A stretch of 64,000 bases of DNA from Nymphaea colorata (lineage: Eukaryota; Streptophyta; Magnoliopsida; Nymphaeales; Nymphaeaceae): the NCBI RefSeq assembly GCF_008831285.2, contig NC_045145.1, positions 19,670,040 to 19,734,039 of the forward strand, read 5' to 3'. How positions within the stretch are numbered: the first letter of the stretch is position 1; each line of letters starts with the position of its first letter. Below the pieces are notes generated by a model. The model did no database searches, was not told the origin of the DNA, and worked only from the letters and a program-made list of their open reading frames with translations. The position numbers and the translations under genes were made by a program. Below are positions 1 to 12,182 of the stretch, piece by piece.

Positions 1-68
1 GAACTCGTTCAGCTCACTGATTCAATATGCAACTGCTAATAAATTTTGGTTTTCTAACGCATGGTTAG

Positions 69-850
69 AAAGCACTGCATTCATACGTACAGTGCATTTG
101 ATTTCTTGAGGGAAAGTGTGAACAAAGTCCCTGATATTGGTGGTTCATATCCTATGGGCGTTGAAAGAAATGGCATCAGAAGAAGGTAATTTGATTTCTT
201 GATTTTTTATTTGTGCATCAAACTTCCATAGAATAAGCAAGCAAACGGTTAATTTCTAATTGGACAGAAAAGTATTAACTAACGGAGACTGTGGCACCAT
301 GGAAGACGGGAAGCGTGCAAAGGCGGTAAAATTTTTCCCAACAGAAACGCTTCCTTTACCACTGAAAATAGTACTGACAGTGCTCAAAACGAAAATAAAA
401 TCTCAATGGCAGGTAATGATGCATCATCATGTCGGAAGAGGAGGGCGTGGAAGGGGCAGAGGAAGAGGAAGAGGAAGAGGAAGAGGAGCTCGCGGCAGCA
501 GGTTAAGCGAGGAAGGTGTAAAAATCCAGAAGTATGAAGACGACTTGGGCATGTGTTCTGATGATAATGATGAACAGGCTATTAAAACAGACAAACCGGA
601 GGACCAAGTTGAAGGAAAAGAAAATACAGGATGTGCCAATAGCGTGGCAGTCACAGGGGGTACCAATGACGGTGTTGGATCTAAGGAAGTTCGGCAGCCG
701 CTTGAGAATAAGGTGGAAGCAAATAATGAGTACATGGGCTGGCCTTTCTACGATATGGCTAATATGGGCATAGAGCCGGCACAACTTTTGCTTCTAAACA
801 AGAAAACAGATCCAGAAGAAGAAGAGGACTATGACAATGATGAAGAATGA
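69..850 (+). CDS. NF-YC11: NC2-alpha / Dr1-associated corepressor (NF-YC11-like), C-terminal exons only
   Basis: NC2-alpha pairs with NC2-beta (Dr1) through a histone fold and binds TBP on promoters in the nucleus, repressing or tuning RNA polymerase II initiation. Two exons are visible, 69-185 and 268-850, with an AG acceptor at 67-68 and a GT donor at 186-187; the phase is kept across the join. The first exon encodes the end of the histone fold (KHCIHTYSAFDFLRESVNKV), which closely matches plant DRAP1. The second holds a long Arg-Gly tract (about 436-490), an acidic region and the C-terminal signature GWPFYDMANMGIEPAQL followed by an acidic tail, typical of plant NC2-alpha. The gene starts before the window. 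Oddity: between about 320 and 420 the frame used here is hydrophobic, while the neighbouring frame is polar as usual for this linker, so a small frame slip or an unseen splice is possible. Confidence 0.82.
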
Positions 851-1538
851 AGCTTCCAAATCCTTCATATTTGTCTCCTCCTAGGAGATTGTACAGAATT
901 CCTGCATTTATCTATTTAAATTAGGTAATTATTGTGATCTTTGTCCATCTGCAAAAGCACGTCTCTGAATGCTTCGGCGAGTGAATGCTTTTTCCAACGA
1001 TTATCTTGGTACCATTCATCGAATCACAAAATCTAAAATGGTCGAATTGTGAGGGCTGACAAGGAAAAGACATCTCGTTGCTAGCGGAGCTTATAAATAT
1101 GATATACCACTGAAGCAGCATGAAGTCGCCAAGCGTTCTGACACTTTGTTTTAGCGTAGTAGCCAGGTGCACCATGGGGAGATAAGGTAGCATCAATGAA
1201 GATTCACCAAGTAAATAAGCAAGAGATACGCTTGCAAGACGAAGATGAAAGTGGTGCTTAAAGCAGCTATCTCTCCCTCCTCCCCTCTCGTGGCAGCAAA
1301 GGATATATTACCCATTGTGGATTTTAGAGTTACCAAACAGTCTTTTATCTTCTTAGATAGAAATTGCAACTCTAGACCACTCTTGATTTATTCGATTCTC
1401 AACGCTTCAGAACTAAAACATTCAGATTCTGTAATCTCATGACATACAAAGTTAATCATGAAACCACGATTACAGGAATTGCTACAGAACACACAGGAGA
1501 TCTATGTCTCTGTTTAGATAGGTGCTATGTTCTTCCCT
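851..1538. other. Intergenic, convergent 3' ends
   Basis: This stretch lies between the stop of the NC2-alpha gene and the stop of the minus-strand gene that follows. It would hold both 3' UTRs. The short open frames in it show no family resemblance, and no repeat structure was seen. Confidence 0.5.
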
Positions 1539-1985
1539 TCAGTTAGGGTGGATCCTGCCACTCTGCCTGGCGTCGCCACCAACCCACGCAGATTTCACCG
1601 TGGCGCTAGAGGCGACAGCAGCATCCGCGTACTTCCTTGATGCAGCACTAGGGGCACTCATCATGTACTTCCCCATCTTCCTGGCCGCCTCCGCTCCGTT
1701 CACCAGGCTCCTCATTTCCGCCATGGCCGATCCATGCAGGCGGCCCAGGCTTTCCAACTCCATCATGGACTGGGCTATCAGGCTTTCAAATTGGGCCTCG
1801 GCTGCCCTCAGCGACGCCTCCGCCTCTCTGGCCATCTCGTCCGCTTCAGCCTCCATGGCTGCCCACGACGCCATGGCCTCCTGCTCGAAGGCGGCCATGA
1901 GGTCCTCCACCCTCTTGGGGTCGAAGTTCTTGTCCGTGAGCGCCTCGTCTGAGAGGAGAGAGAATTGAGAGAGGAGGTGGTCCAT
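1539..1985 (-). CDS. Small plant-specific coiled-coil protein, MEE9-like
   Basis: A 148-residue intronless frame. The start at 1985 (MDHLLSQFSLLSDEALTDKN) is preferred over the upstream ATG at 2051, because plant homologues begin at this point with a short 'M..L.SQFSLLSDQAL.DKNFDP' block. The block is followed by a conserved acidic Trp segment (ASWAAMEAEADEMAREAEAS) and a long charged, Ala-rich helix that should form a coiled coil. The closing part (ARKMGKYMM, then SRKYADAAVASSATVKSAW) also matches what I recall of the Arabidopsis protein named MEE9 (maternal effect embryo arrest 9), though that name is from memory. The biochemical role is unknown. There is no signal peptide or membrane segment. 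GC content is well above the flanks, consistent with a real coding region. Confidence 0.72.
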   Translation of the reverse strand: MDHLLSQFSLLSDEALTDKNFDPKRVEDLMAAFEQEAMASWAAMEAEADEMAREAEASLRAAEAQFESLIAQSMMELESLGRLHGSAMAEMRSLVNGAEAARKMGKYMMSAPSAASRKYADAAVASSATVKSAWVGGDARQSGRIHPN

Positions 1986-2675
1986 GGAAAGGGAAAGGTG
2001 CTTTGGAGGAAGGAGATGATCGGAGGGTGAGCAGTGAGTGCGGCGCTTCACTTTGTGCTCACTCTAGCGAGAAGGGGAAAGTAGATTCCCATTCGGTTGA
2101 CTGATGTTACAGTTTGATCGGTAATTTCATGGCCGGCCCAAAAGAAGTCCTTTTTCGTTAGCGTGGCTACCAAAGGCAGAGAAACGTGTTTTGGGGATAA
2201 GAGCGGTATATATCTTTCTTTTGTATCAAAAACATTTTTAAGATCTTCTTTCCTTTGAAATTTTACATTGACACCCGTAACTTTTGAATGGCATATAAAT
2301 ATAAAGTTTGAATATATACAAAGAAAATTAAATTTGATATTGGTGTTTTTGCTGATGTGACAAAACATTCATACTGGATTTATAGTTCATCAAATTAAGG
2401 ATTTTATATGATCTTTAAGATCTATATTCGAAATATTCATCATATTTTTTTGTATTAAGAAAAGATCTGTTTTAATATAACGAGGACAAGTAGAGGGGGT
2501 GAAGCCAAGGTTTTAGCTCATATGTATACTATACACACACTTCTACATGTCATATAGCTGCTGGATAATCAAAATTGAAAAGGTCAGGACTACAATCGTC
2601 TTTTTCGTTGTACCAGACCTTACTGAATGTCACTATACCATCATAAATTTTAGTGATTCGGCAACATCTAACAAA

Positions 2676-2681
<6 letters not shown>

Positions 2682-2711
<30 letters not shown>
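2682..2711. repeat. (TA)n microsatellite
   Basis: About 15 perfect TA units, directly beside the foldback element that follows. Confidence 0.95.
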
Positions 2712-2713
<2 letters not shown>

Positions 2714-2732
2714 AAATCAACTCGCCATCTTT

Positions 2733-2890
2733 GTGACCGGATGATTAATTTTTTATTTTGTGTCACTAAAAACTATTGCAAAAAATACATTTCATCAATA
2801 AAAACTATGGCAAATAATTAGCCATCGCAAATGTATCTTTTGCAACATTTTTTAACTGACACAAGATTAAAAAAATAACCATTCGATCAC
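2733..2890. mobile_element. Foldback MITE-like element, near-palindromic
   Basis: The two halves are reverse complements of each other over roughly 65 bases. The left arm starts GTGACCGGATGATTAATTT, continues GTGTCACTAAAAACTATTGC and ends near TACATTTCATC. The right arm, read on the minus strand, starts GTGATCGAATGGTTATTTT, continues GTGTCAGTTAAAAAATGTTGC and ends near TACATTTGCGATGG. Only a short loop of about 25 bases separates them. There is no coding capacity. The outer ends and target duplication could not be fixed, so the superfamily (Mutator-like or other) is open. A transcript across it would fold into one long hairpin. Confidence 0.7.
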
Positions 2891-4723
2891 GGAAGACTTG
2901 AGCTTAACTTTAACATGAACCTTAAAAGGAGACTAAGACAAGAAAGAGAGGGACAGGGTTTGGGCCTAACTTTAACATGAACACCACTGTCGGACTCCTT
3001 TTCTTATCATCTGACCACTTCAAGGTAACTGATAAGTTGTCGAGAAGCTTCCGGGCGTCTTTGTTACACCACCTGTGGCACGAGTTTTTTGGCATTTCAT
3101 GAGTCTGATCATTATGTATGATGAAATATCACATGAATTCATATGCACACATTTAAATCTGCCCAATTGCTCATACTGTGAGTCTGTGATCTTCTACATC
3201 CCAAGTGAAGTGATCTCATTCTATCATCTGGCTTATCTTCTTTGTGTAGCAGTTGGAGTACAGATGCATGGCTCCATGAAATTGAGTCCATACTTCCATT
3301 CCACATAATCTTGGCCAAATTAAAAGATTCTAGCACAGAGGCCTAATGTGGGGTTAGCCCTTGTGAGCAAATTAGTTAATTTGCACCTCAAAACTTAAAA
3401 AGCTATCAATATATAAAGCCACACCAGCTTCTTAACTTCGTACAGTAACTATGACCTAATTAAGCAAACCTTTTTAGTTGCTGTTCTCTTTTTTTCTTAG
3501 AAAAAATGCAAACAGTTGGCAATATGAGCTATTGATTTGTTATTAAATGCATTAAGTATCCAACCTTATTCAATGAGCAATTCTAGGTTCGTGATCAGAA
3601 TCGGAGATTTCCTTGTGCAGAAGCTTATTTTTAGAAAAATAGTCAAAATTTGGCATTGTCAATGTGTTGATGCTCCACAACAGATGAGTATAACAATATT
3701 CTTAAAATACCAGTAAATGGAATATGGAAAGTTGAATGCCTATCCATAAGCCTCAATTAGTTAAAGAGAAAGCGTAGAGAATTGTTAAGCAAAAAGGAAA
3801 AAATTCCACCTAACGCCTACTAAGCAACAGTAAGCTCATGGTGGTTTATGTGATAATTGATATTAAAGGGGATATAATCTTCCTGTTGTGATACTTTATA
3901 TCTGATCCAACATGCAATCGAGCTTATCAACAACATGAAAGGTGTCGAGTTGTCCCCGAGGGGGTTGACGCAATGATTGGGACGGGAGCAGGTAGACTGC
4001 CAGTTGTTATTTCGAATTCTTGGGATGTTAACCTTTGTAATGCAAAAGGACTATTAATATGCACATTGAAGTACAGTAGAAGTGACACTTTGAGACACCA
4101 AAAGCAAACCCTATACCTTGGGAGGATAAAACTTCAACCCTCTTTTGAGCGATAAGATGAAATACTCTTCCTTCTCGCTCAAAAATGTAACAAGTTGAAG
4201 TCCCTGTATCAAGTCCCAGTCCTGCCACTCGGTGCATAATCTAACTTTCTCATGGTGGTGTCCCATTTAGTGGCCAGACCTCATCTAAAAATAATATAAA
4301 CTTTTTCGTAAGTGGCCGATCGACTTGTCCATTAGCCCAGTCTTCCGGGGCTCCCCATCACTGAGAAAGAAAAATAAGAATGGAAAAAGGGAATTGTTTA
4401 ACTAATGGTGCAACCCCAAAATGTTATAGGCTTCATGGTTTATTAATCTTCCCCTCCTTTATCCAGAGTTCTCTTAACAGCAAGTCATACACAAGAATAC
4501 ATCATCAAGCACTGAGTTTTTGTACCTTCTGAAACATCCAGGTCTGTTTCCACTTCACTGAAGTGGACTGCTATATTTTACAAACATATCACCATGGTTT
4601 TGGGTCTGATAGCCCATGAACTTGGGACTCAAGTGGGAGAAGTAGTGGAGTCTGCGCATACATGTATTCCGATTTGATAGGAATATATAAAGATACACAC
4701 AGCATTGGGGGTCTTATTATCAC
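2891..4723. other. Gene-free upstream region of the first WAT1 gene
   Basis: AT-rich DNA between the foldback element and the TATA box of the first transporter gene. The short open frames here have no recognisable relatives. It probably contains the promoter-distal regulatory DNA of the WAT1 gene, but no specific site can be supported. Confidence 0.4.
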
Positions 4724-4730
4724 TATATAA
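4724..4730 (+). promoter_or_regulatory. TATA box of WAT1-related gene A
   Basis: TATATAA in the context CACTATATAAGAGC, 72 bases before the start codon at 4802. A start site about 30 bases downstream would leave a 5' UTR of roughly 40-45 bases. The paralogue has the same box about 100 bases before its ATG. Confidence 0.65.
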
Positions 4731-4801
4731 GAGCATGATTCTCTCCCATTTCTGCATCATTCATAGAGAATTTTCACCGATTTTTTGACTAAGTACTCAT
4801 T

Positions 4802-6075
4802 ATGTCCATTATGGGAAGTGGAGGAAGAGCATGGAGGTCTCTTGGTTCAGCATTCATGGGCGGGATGATGGCATACATTGCCATGATCTCTGTGCAGGTT
4901 GGGTATGCAGGATTGAATATCATCACCATAATTTCATTGAAGCAGGGAATGAGCCATTACACGCTTGTGGTATATAGGCATGCTGTTGCAACTCTTGTTA
5001 TGGCCCCCTTCGCCATTGTTCTGGAAAGGTAAACTACTTGTGGTGCTTCTTGCATGCCTGGCATGTGCCCATGTTGCAAAATTAAACCATCTCCATGGAA
5101 CAAAATATTCATGTAAGGCCGTTCAGGAACAGTAACATGTTAATGTTCCATATATCTACTAGCTTAAACAGTGTTTCATGAATCTGCTTCAATTTTTAGA
5201 GCAGGTGCATTGATCAATGACTTATTGTTACTACATCATTGAATCTCGATCGATTGATGTGTTTTGATATAATTTATAACTAGAAAGAAGGAGAAGTTTA
5301 TAGCTTTTCATGATCAGTGTTTTCTATGGGCAACTCAGTGGACGAATATTTAAAACTGTTAAGAAAAGCTTCTTTTCATTTGAAAGTGATCACAAGCAAA
5401 TAGTGCTTTAGATTGGAGAGGAAGTGCACGCAAGCTTCATGCTTTTGTATGAACATGGGCGTTGAGGACCAAATGGGAAGGCAACTGGGAGAAATAATTT
5501 CTCGCTTGAAAATGTATGCAATAGCTCGCTCCTCGTAATGCATATTGATTTACAAGAGCCCTTGTTAAATCGTGAAGTAAAATGTCGCAGCTATTTCTTG
5601 GTTTATCTATTCTTGATTGGACTAGTTTGATGGAAAATTATCAAGTTATAGTACCAAAAAGAACTGTTTGTTTTTGGCCACTTCACAAAACGCTGAAAGC
5701 TATATATGACCATTTCTAATACATACTCTGGCCTGATTTGAACAAAACCATCTAAATAATTATTAAAGATATGTAGCTGCTATCTTGAACGGCTGAAATA
5801 AAAGCCAGTTAACTTCAGCCGTTCATCCTCAGCCATATATGCATGAAGAGGCTCTCTCTCTTATACTGCCCCTTCCTCTCTCTCACACACTCACATGCGT
5901 CCAACATTATTGTGCAATTGTTTTTTCACAAATTGCATTTATATATTTTTATCCAACAAGTTGCTGTTAGGCAGATTCCTTACCAAAGTATGCCAATACA
6001 GCACCCCACTAGTATTCAACTCATAATTAAGCTTCATCAACTTGAGGGTCTTAAATTCAATCACTTCAATCACAT

Positions 6076-6109
<34 letters not shown>

Positions 6110-9100
6110 GTATGTATGTATATAAAATTTGTGGATATCTTTGCTTAGGTTTGCAGAGAATTACTCCGGCCTCAATAGCATACTGCCTTATGTAAATGTA
6201 TCGAACAATGTGTTTAATGCATCGAACAGCTGTGCTTAGATGTTACTCAAAATGGGGAAAGGATTTCAGTTCTTATACATAACATCATATGTGCCCCCAC
6301 ATTGTGGGAGTATATATATGTGTGTGTGTATCTATGTATATATGATGTCAAACTTTAGAATGATAGCATATGTGCACTCTCTAAATTACACTGCATGTTA
6401 AAATTTTGTCCAATATTAACTCTGTGTGCAAATTAAATTTGAGGCAGGAAAGTGAGACCCAAGATTACTCTCAGCATCTTTTTACAAATGTTCGCACTTG
6501 GGCTGCTTGGGTACGTATTCACCTAAACTCATGACTCTTTTCTCATTGAGCCATCAATACGGGCCCATTGGATGCTCATTCAAGGCATGATGCGTTTATT
6601 TTTCTCTTTGGCTTGTGGATGTAACAATGTAGGCCCGTGATAGACCAGAATCTGTACTATGCTGGAATGAAGTACACATCAACGACGTTTGCATCAGCCA
6701 TGTGCAACGTTCTTCCGGCCTTGGCCTTCGTAATGGCCGTCTTATGCAGGTGCAGTGCATATAACTTCTCCAAAAGATTCATTCTATTTATGTTGGCCAC
6801 TCTTTTCTGAAGATCAACATGCGGGCTTGTATATATATTTAAGGGTGCACACCGAAAAAGTAAAGTTACTGTTCCTTCAGTAATATAAAAGATAAATACT
6901 TGAGTACGTAACCATATATGACTTGCCGTGCGCATATACATATTTTTTTTGTTTCCCTGCTCTTGGTGATCGCGGCCCCTTTCCTGATAAGGATGCAAAC
7001 TGTTCAGATTCAAATAACTTAAAGGGGAGTTGAATCAGTTCACCTTTCACTTCCTCATTAAATAATGGATTTCATAGATGGTCTTTTTGAATAATGTCAT
7101 ATATGTAAATGTACAGCATTATATATATATATATAACTCCACCTTTTTATTGGCTTCTAACAATCTAACCAAAGCTGTCTGACCTAATATGATGGATGGT
7201 AAAAAAATAAAATAAAAGTGATAGACATTCTTGTCTTTAAAAATTTTTCTCCTTCTTTTTCTTTCAACTATCTATTTGTTTTAAATAAATGGTTTTGATG
7301 AGATGGTTGGGCGACTTTAGATAGCAGAACCATCATTCATTATATATATATATATATACTGTTAGGTCAGGAAAAAAAACCATACTCTTTAAAAGTATTT
7401 TAAATAAAATAACAACATCTTAATATGTTTATAAAGACTAATTTGATATAAAACATGCTTTAGTTTAAGTTGTTTTTACCAAAAATGGGGTTCACCCGAT
7501 CAAAATTTTGATGTTATATGAGCCTTTCAATTTTATCTATTATCAAAATACAACTAAATTAAAAAAAAATGGTGAACTTATTATTTGTTATTCTTGAGAT
7601 CGTATGTATATGGCCAGCCAAAAAAAAGAAGGACCTCAATAGTTGCATTTATGCAGTCTGGTTTGTGTTCCTGACACAGTGGCTTGTGACCTACCAATTA
7701 CTCATATAATGTGTATCTTTGTTGGTTTGTGTGACTAGCGTGGCTTTAATTGCTGCCTGGGTGAAATTAACGGTACATTAACAGGATGGAGACGGTGGAA
7801 ATAAAGAAGTTGAGGAGCCAAGCCAAGATCATAGGGACGGCGGTCACGCTGGCGGGGGCGATGGTCATGACCCTCTACAGGGGTCCCATGGTCGACAGCT
7901 TGTGGTCGGGGCAGCGCCGTCAAAGTCAATTAGGACCCACCGGCCCCGCCACCAGAGACGGCGGCACTTCCGGCGACGCCGACACCGATTGGGTGAAGGG
8001 TGGCATCATGGTCATCTCTGCTTGCTTCTCGTGGGCCGCTTTCTTTGTCCTTCAGGTGCCCATACTTGCTTTTCACATTATCTTGTATACTACTTTTGCT
8101 TAATGTCGCTAATTACATCAGAGAATATTAATTCAAACAAGTAACATATATCAGCATCGACGCATACATACCCTTTTATGCTTAATTTGGTAGGATAAAA
8201 CTTAATATTTTATCATAATTTTTGTTTATCTTGTGGGGTTTTTTTTTTCTAATTTTTTTGAGGTTTTTTCCAGGCCTTCACTCTCAAGAGGTATTCGGCT
8301 CCGCTGTCGCTGACGGCGTTGATATGCTTCATCGGGACGGTGCAGGCGGCAGTGCTGACGCTGGTGATGGAGCGCCGTGCTGGTGCCTCCGCTTGGGCTT
8401 TGGGCTGGGACAACAAGCTCCTCACGGCCGTCTACTCGGTACCCACTGTCATCACTTCCCATGCAACTCTGCTGGGAGATCTTCTTCCTCATTTATTCCA
8501 AAACAATGAAAGATGAGCACAAAATAATGAGGCTAACAAAGAAATAAATCATGCCCCAACAACATTAGAGGCTGCCCGCCCATTCATAGTTAGAAAAGAA
8601 AACTTAGAAAAGGGCTTCACTTCTTAGAATGCCTATAGATTCAACTTAACAAGTTTGGCTTAGGAAAGAAAATGTCTTTGCCAACCTAATTACTTGTTCA
8701 TGATTTTACTGCGCAGTCCTTCTCAGTATGAATAACAAAACTTCCCATAGAACTTAGATTTCTGTGTAGTTTTTTCTTTTTTTTTTTTTTAAATCCTTGC
8801 CTTGGATTCAAATTCACTTGACACTTGCTGCATATTGAGGAAGCGTCTCCATTGCTGAAAGGGACAATATCATCGTCGAAAAAGAGTCGTGGCCCAATAC
8901 TGCCATGACCTCTAAACCTTGGAATCTTAATTCTGCTAATAGCAGTTCCCACCTTTAATCTTCTTGATAATGCTTCTATCACCATCACAGAAAGCAGTAG
9001 ATATATTGGGTCGCCTTGTCGCATAGCCCTGTGACTTCCGAAAAATTTCTCCCCACCTTCATTAATTAACATCAAAGCAAATGAGGCAGATGATATATAT

Positions 9101-9200
9101 TTCATCACTCTATAAGCTCATGCCTCACTACTTAAAGCGTAGCCAGAAAAATTGGGACACTCCTTTAAAAATATTCTTAAATATCATATTTAGTGGGGCA

Positions 9201-9267
<67 letters not shown>

Positions 9268-12182
9268 AGAATAAATGTCAAAGATGCCCATTTAAAAATA
9301 AATTTTTTTTAAGAGACATGTAGCTCCACCACTGTGGAAAACCTATCATAAAAAGTACCGGGTCCACCCACCTCCGGCGGACATGGTACAATTGTCTCAA
9401 AACTTCTCCCAGTCACCCACTTGAGTAAGGATAGGTATTGCCGGGGTATTCCAGTACATGATGATGGAAAATTGTTGGGCCAGGCTAACCAGAATCGGCT
9501 ATTGGAGACCCGATTGGGCCTGATACATATTTAACACTCATCTTTATATATATATATATATAAAATATGCTGGTAGCTGTCTCATTTAAAAATTCTTGAC
9601 GCGTTGTTGATGGCTCCTTGGAAATTCTTAGCACGTTACTATGGGTCCATTAGAAATGTTTGGCATGTTGTTGAGGGTTTTTGAAATATTAAAAACTAAA
9701 ATGTTAAGGATTTTAAATAAGGATAGATCATAGACATGGAACAAAGTGCCCAATAGGCATGAAGTTGGCAGTCGAGCCTGACCCAATAACTAAGCATGTT
9801 GGGCTTGTGTTGCCGATAAGGTAAGGGCTTTGGACCTGCCTGAGCCCAACTTTGTTGAGCTTTGTGCCAACCCGAAGCTCAACTCTACAATAGGAAAATT
9901 TACTAAAGAAATTTTCATATAACACAGAAGCTATAGTATTATCACTTAATTTCATAAATCTTCGTACCTTCTCAAAGAAAGTCTGGTAATGCTTGATCAC
10001 CTACCTGCTGAGCATGTATTATAATTTTTTATGAAAAAAAAAATCATCCTTAAGGGAGCTGCACAATGGACATGGTAGATGATGGTAGGTGGCTAGTTTC
10101 TGTTTTAAATATCTGAGATATCAATTTTCTGTGTTGCAAAAAAAAGTCACACACACAAATTAAAATGTGTTGGGGCGACATCTTAAAAAACATAGATCAA
10201 CCTTGTACCCTAAGGGTATGAGAGGTTGGGTAGAGTGTTTGCTTTCTTCTAGTTGATAGAATGTCCACTCACTTAAAATTTTAAAAAAATCAAAATTAAT
10301 AAAATATATCAAAATTGGTAAAATATATCAAAATATGAAAAATTCTGGAATGCAGTTTTAAAATGAGTATATATAAACCATCATGTATTTTTTTCTTTAA
10401 AATACAGAAAGACACTTCATATTTGAGTAAATAACAAATAAACATGTATACCCCTTTTGTGAGAAATTTTCAAGACAGTTGTCCTTTTACAGAAAGCGTT
10501 AATTCATTTGTGTAAAAATATCCTCCTTGGGGATTTAATTTTGTTGGACAAGAGAAGAGTGTGTTTTAGGAGAGATGTTTAATCATTTAATTTTTAGGTG
10601 TTAGAAGCCTATTTGTATTTTTTTCTTACATTTCGTTAATTGAAGAACTACCTCTCACACTGAAAAATATATTAGCTACACCAACTGTGTGATCTGATTT
10701 AAAAACGATCGGGTATTCTTGTCGATTTGGTTTTTTTCATTAGTTTTGTCGTTTACATATATAATTATGATAAATGCATGCTTTTTTTCAGAAACGAACA
10801 ATATTTTACAAATAATATATTTTCAGGCATCATAAACAGTTCGCTTTACCGCCATGGAAAAATCATTTTTGACTTGCATGTGACTAAGATTCAAATACAA
10901 TGAGAGTCATCGCTTGTAGAGCATATATTCTTATAATACATGTTTCAAGAACACAATGTTTTTATCTTAAGAAACATGGGATGTTGAATTTAGGAACAAC
11001 ATCCATAATCAGATCATGATCATCTTTTTGAGAACTAAAACATAATGTGTAAATGAATTTTTATTAACGTATAGTACTCCCATGCATAGAAGGCTCTATT
11101 GCCCAATAAAAGATCACACGGGGGCGGAGGAAGGAGTGGGATACCTGTTGGAATTGTCCACATGAAATTTCTTATTTTCATATTGACATTTTTTTATTAG
11201 TTTATCTCATTTACATATTAGTGATCCTTAAAAATTTAAAATTTTTAAAGCAAGAGAATTTTCTAGCACCTCCCCTATGGCCACATTGATCTGCATATTA
11301 TACTTGTGATTGCAAATTTCCGGCTGATTGATTTTCTTAATTCCTTGAGATCTGCCGATGCATTTGCTTTTACTGGAATGCGTTGTGTGTGTATGCATGA
11401 ACAGGGGACGGTGTGCTCTGGGGTGACGTATTACGTGCAGGGTCTCGTGATGAAACAGAGGGGCCCCGTCTTCGCCACCGCCTTCAGCCCTCTCTTTCTC
11501 GTCATTCAAGTGGCCATGTCCTCCCCCATCCTCCACGAGCCCATCTTCTTGGGAGGGTACCCACACTTCTTATTCTCCTCTTTTTAATATACGTATGCAT
11601 ATATTCTTCCTATCCGTTGTGCTTTTTCTTAATTAATTTGTATCTTTTATGTAACGAAATACATGTGCTCTCCGACTCATCCTGCAGCTCCTCTTATTTT
11701 CTGTCCTTTCATTGGTGTCATGCCCACTATGAAAGAAGTTGGATTCTATATAAATGGAGTTAGGCAGTAGGCATCAAATCAACATCTTTTTATTGCGTGG
11801 TTGAAAGAGTGTGTGTGACGCAATGACATGACAGAGTTCTAAGGGTTTAGGGTTTAAGTACTTAAAAGATGGATTTGGTTTTCATATATATGTCACATTG
11901 TTGAAGACATATTCCGTTTCTAATTTCAGGATAATCGGTGGAGTTGTCATAGTGGTTGGGCTGTATGTTGTGCTGTGGGGCAAAAGCATGGAGTACGTGC
12001 GACCCGTTATGCCAGCAGCAGGTGAGAATGAGCCTGACCCCGAGGCATTGGCAGCCTCGGCCAAGGCTGGCAAGTCGAGCGGCGCCACCGGAGATGGAGA
12101 TCTCATGGAGGTGCCGCCGGTGGCGGCGCTGCCTAACTGTGACTGCAGAGCTGAAGCGGATTCTTCATATGCTGCTAAGTAG
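4802..12182 (+). CDS. WAT1-related protein (UMAMIT/EamA transporter), tandem copy A
   Basis: A membrane transporter of the plant drug/metabolite family (nodulin-21/UMAMIT). Relatives move amino acids or auxin across plasma or vacuolar membranes; the substrate here is unknown. Exons: 4802-5028, 6448-6510, 6633-6749, 7785-8055, 8274-8438, 11405-11556, 11930-12182. All junctions are GT-AG and in phase, giving 415 residues and about ten membrane helices in two EamA repeats. Family marks in order: QVGYAGLNIITIISLKQGMS, VVYRHAVATLVMAPFAIVLER, PVIDQNLYYAGMKYTSTTFA, SQAKIIGTAVTLAGAMVMTL, WALGWDNKLLTAVYS, VTYYVQGLVMKQRGPVFATA, IIGGVVIVVGLYVVLWGKS. The exon-4 loop is longer than in the neighbouring copy and rich in Gly, Thr and Asp. 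Intron 5 is nearly 3 kb and carries a LINE relic and a long TA tract. ATG 4802 is the first in frame after the TATA box; 4811 is a possible alternative. Confidence 0.93.
6075..6122. repeat. (CA)n/(TA)n/(TATG)n compound microsatellite
   Basis: Runs of CA, then TA, then TATG in intron 1 of the first WAT1-related gene. Further short TA tracts lie at about 7110-7133 and 7337-7360 in intron 3 of the same gene. Confidence 0.9.
8795..9108 (-). mobile_element. LINE (L1-type) reverse-transcriptase fragment
   Basis: On the minus strand an open stretch keeps the order of a plant L1 reverse transcriptase: a finger/palm piece with NEGGEKFFGSHRAMRQGDPI (usual form NG...F..RGLRQGDPLSP), the following helix VMVIEALSRRL, and then RLFFDDDIVPF, corresponding to the catalytic LLFADD box in which the Ala is replaced by Asp. 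The stretch is directly followed on the minus strand by an A-tract (T run at about 8770-8790). No endonuclease part or later domains were seen. It lies antisense inside intron 5 of WAT1 gene A. It is a dead, strongly truncated copy. Confidence 0.8.
9205..9263. repeat. Long (TA)n microsatellite
   Basis: Almost 30 TA units in intron 5 of WAT1 gene A. The rest of the intron, about 9264-11404, shows no recognisable element apart from AT-rich runs and one shorter TA tract at about 9546-9562. Confidence 0.95.

Noticed and set aside
9340-9530. GC-richer block in WAT1 intron 5 resembling a short retroelement or 5S-like unit
   Set aside because: No internal promoter boxes, no A-tail and no inverted ends could be found, and it does not match 5S rRNA.
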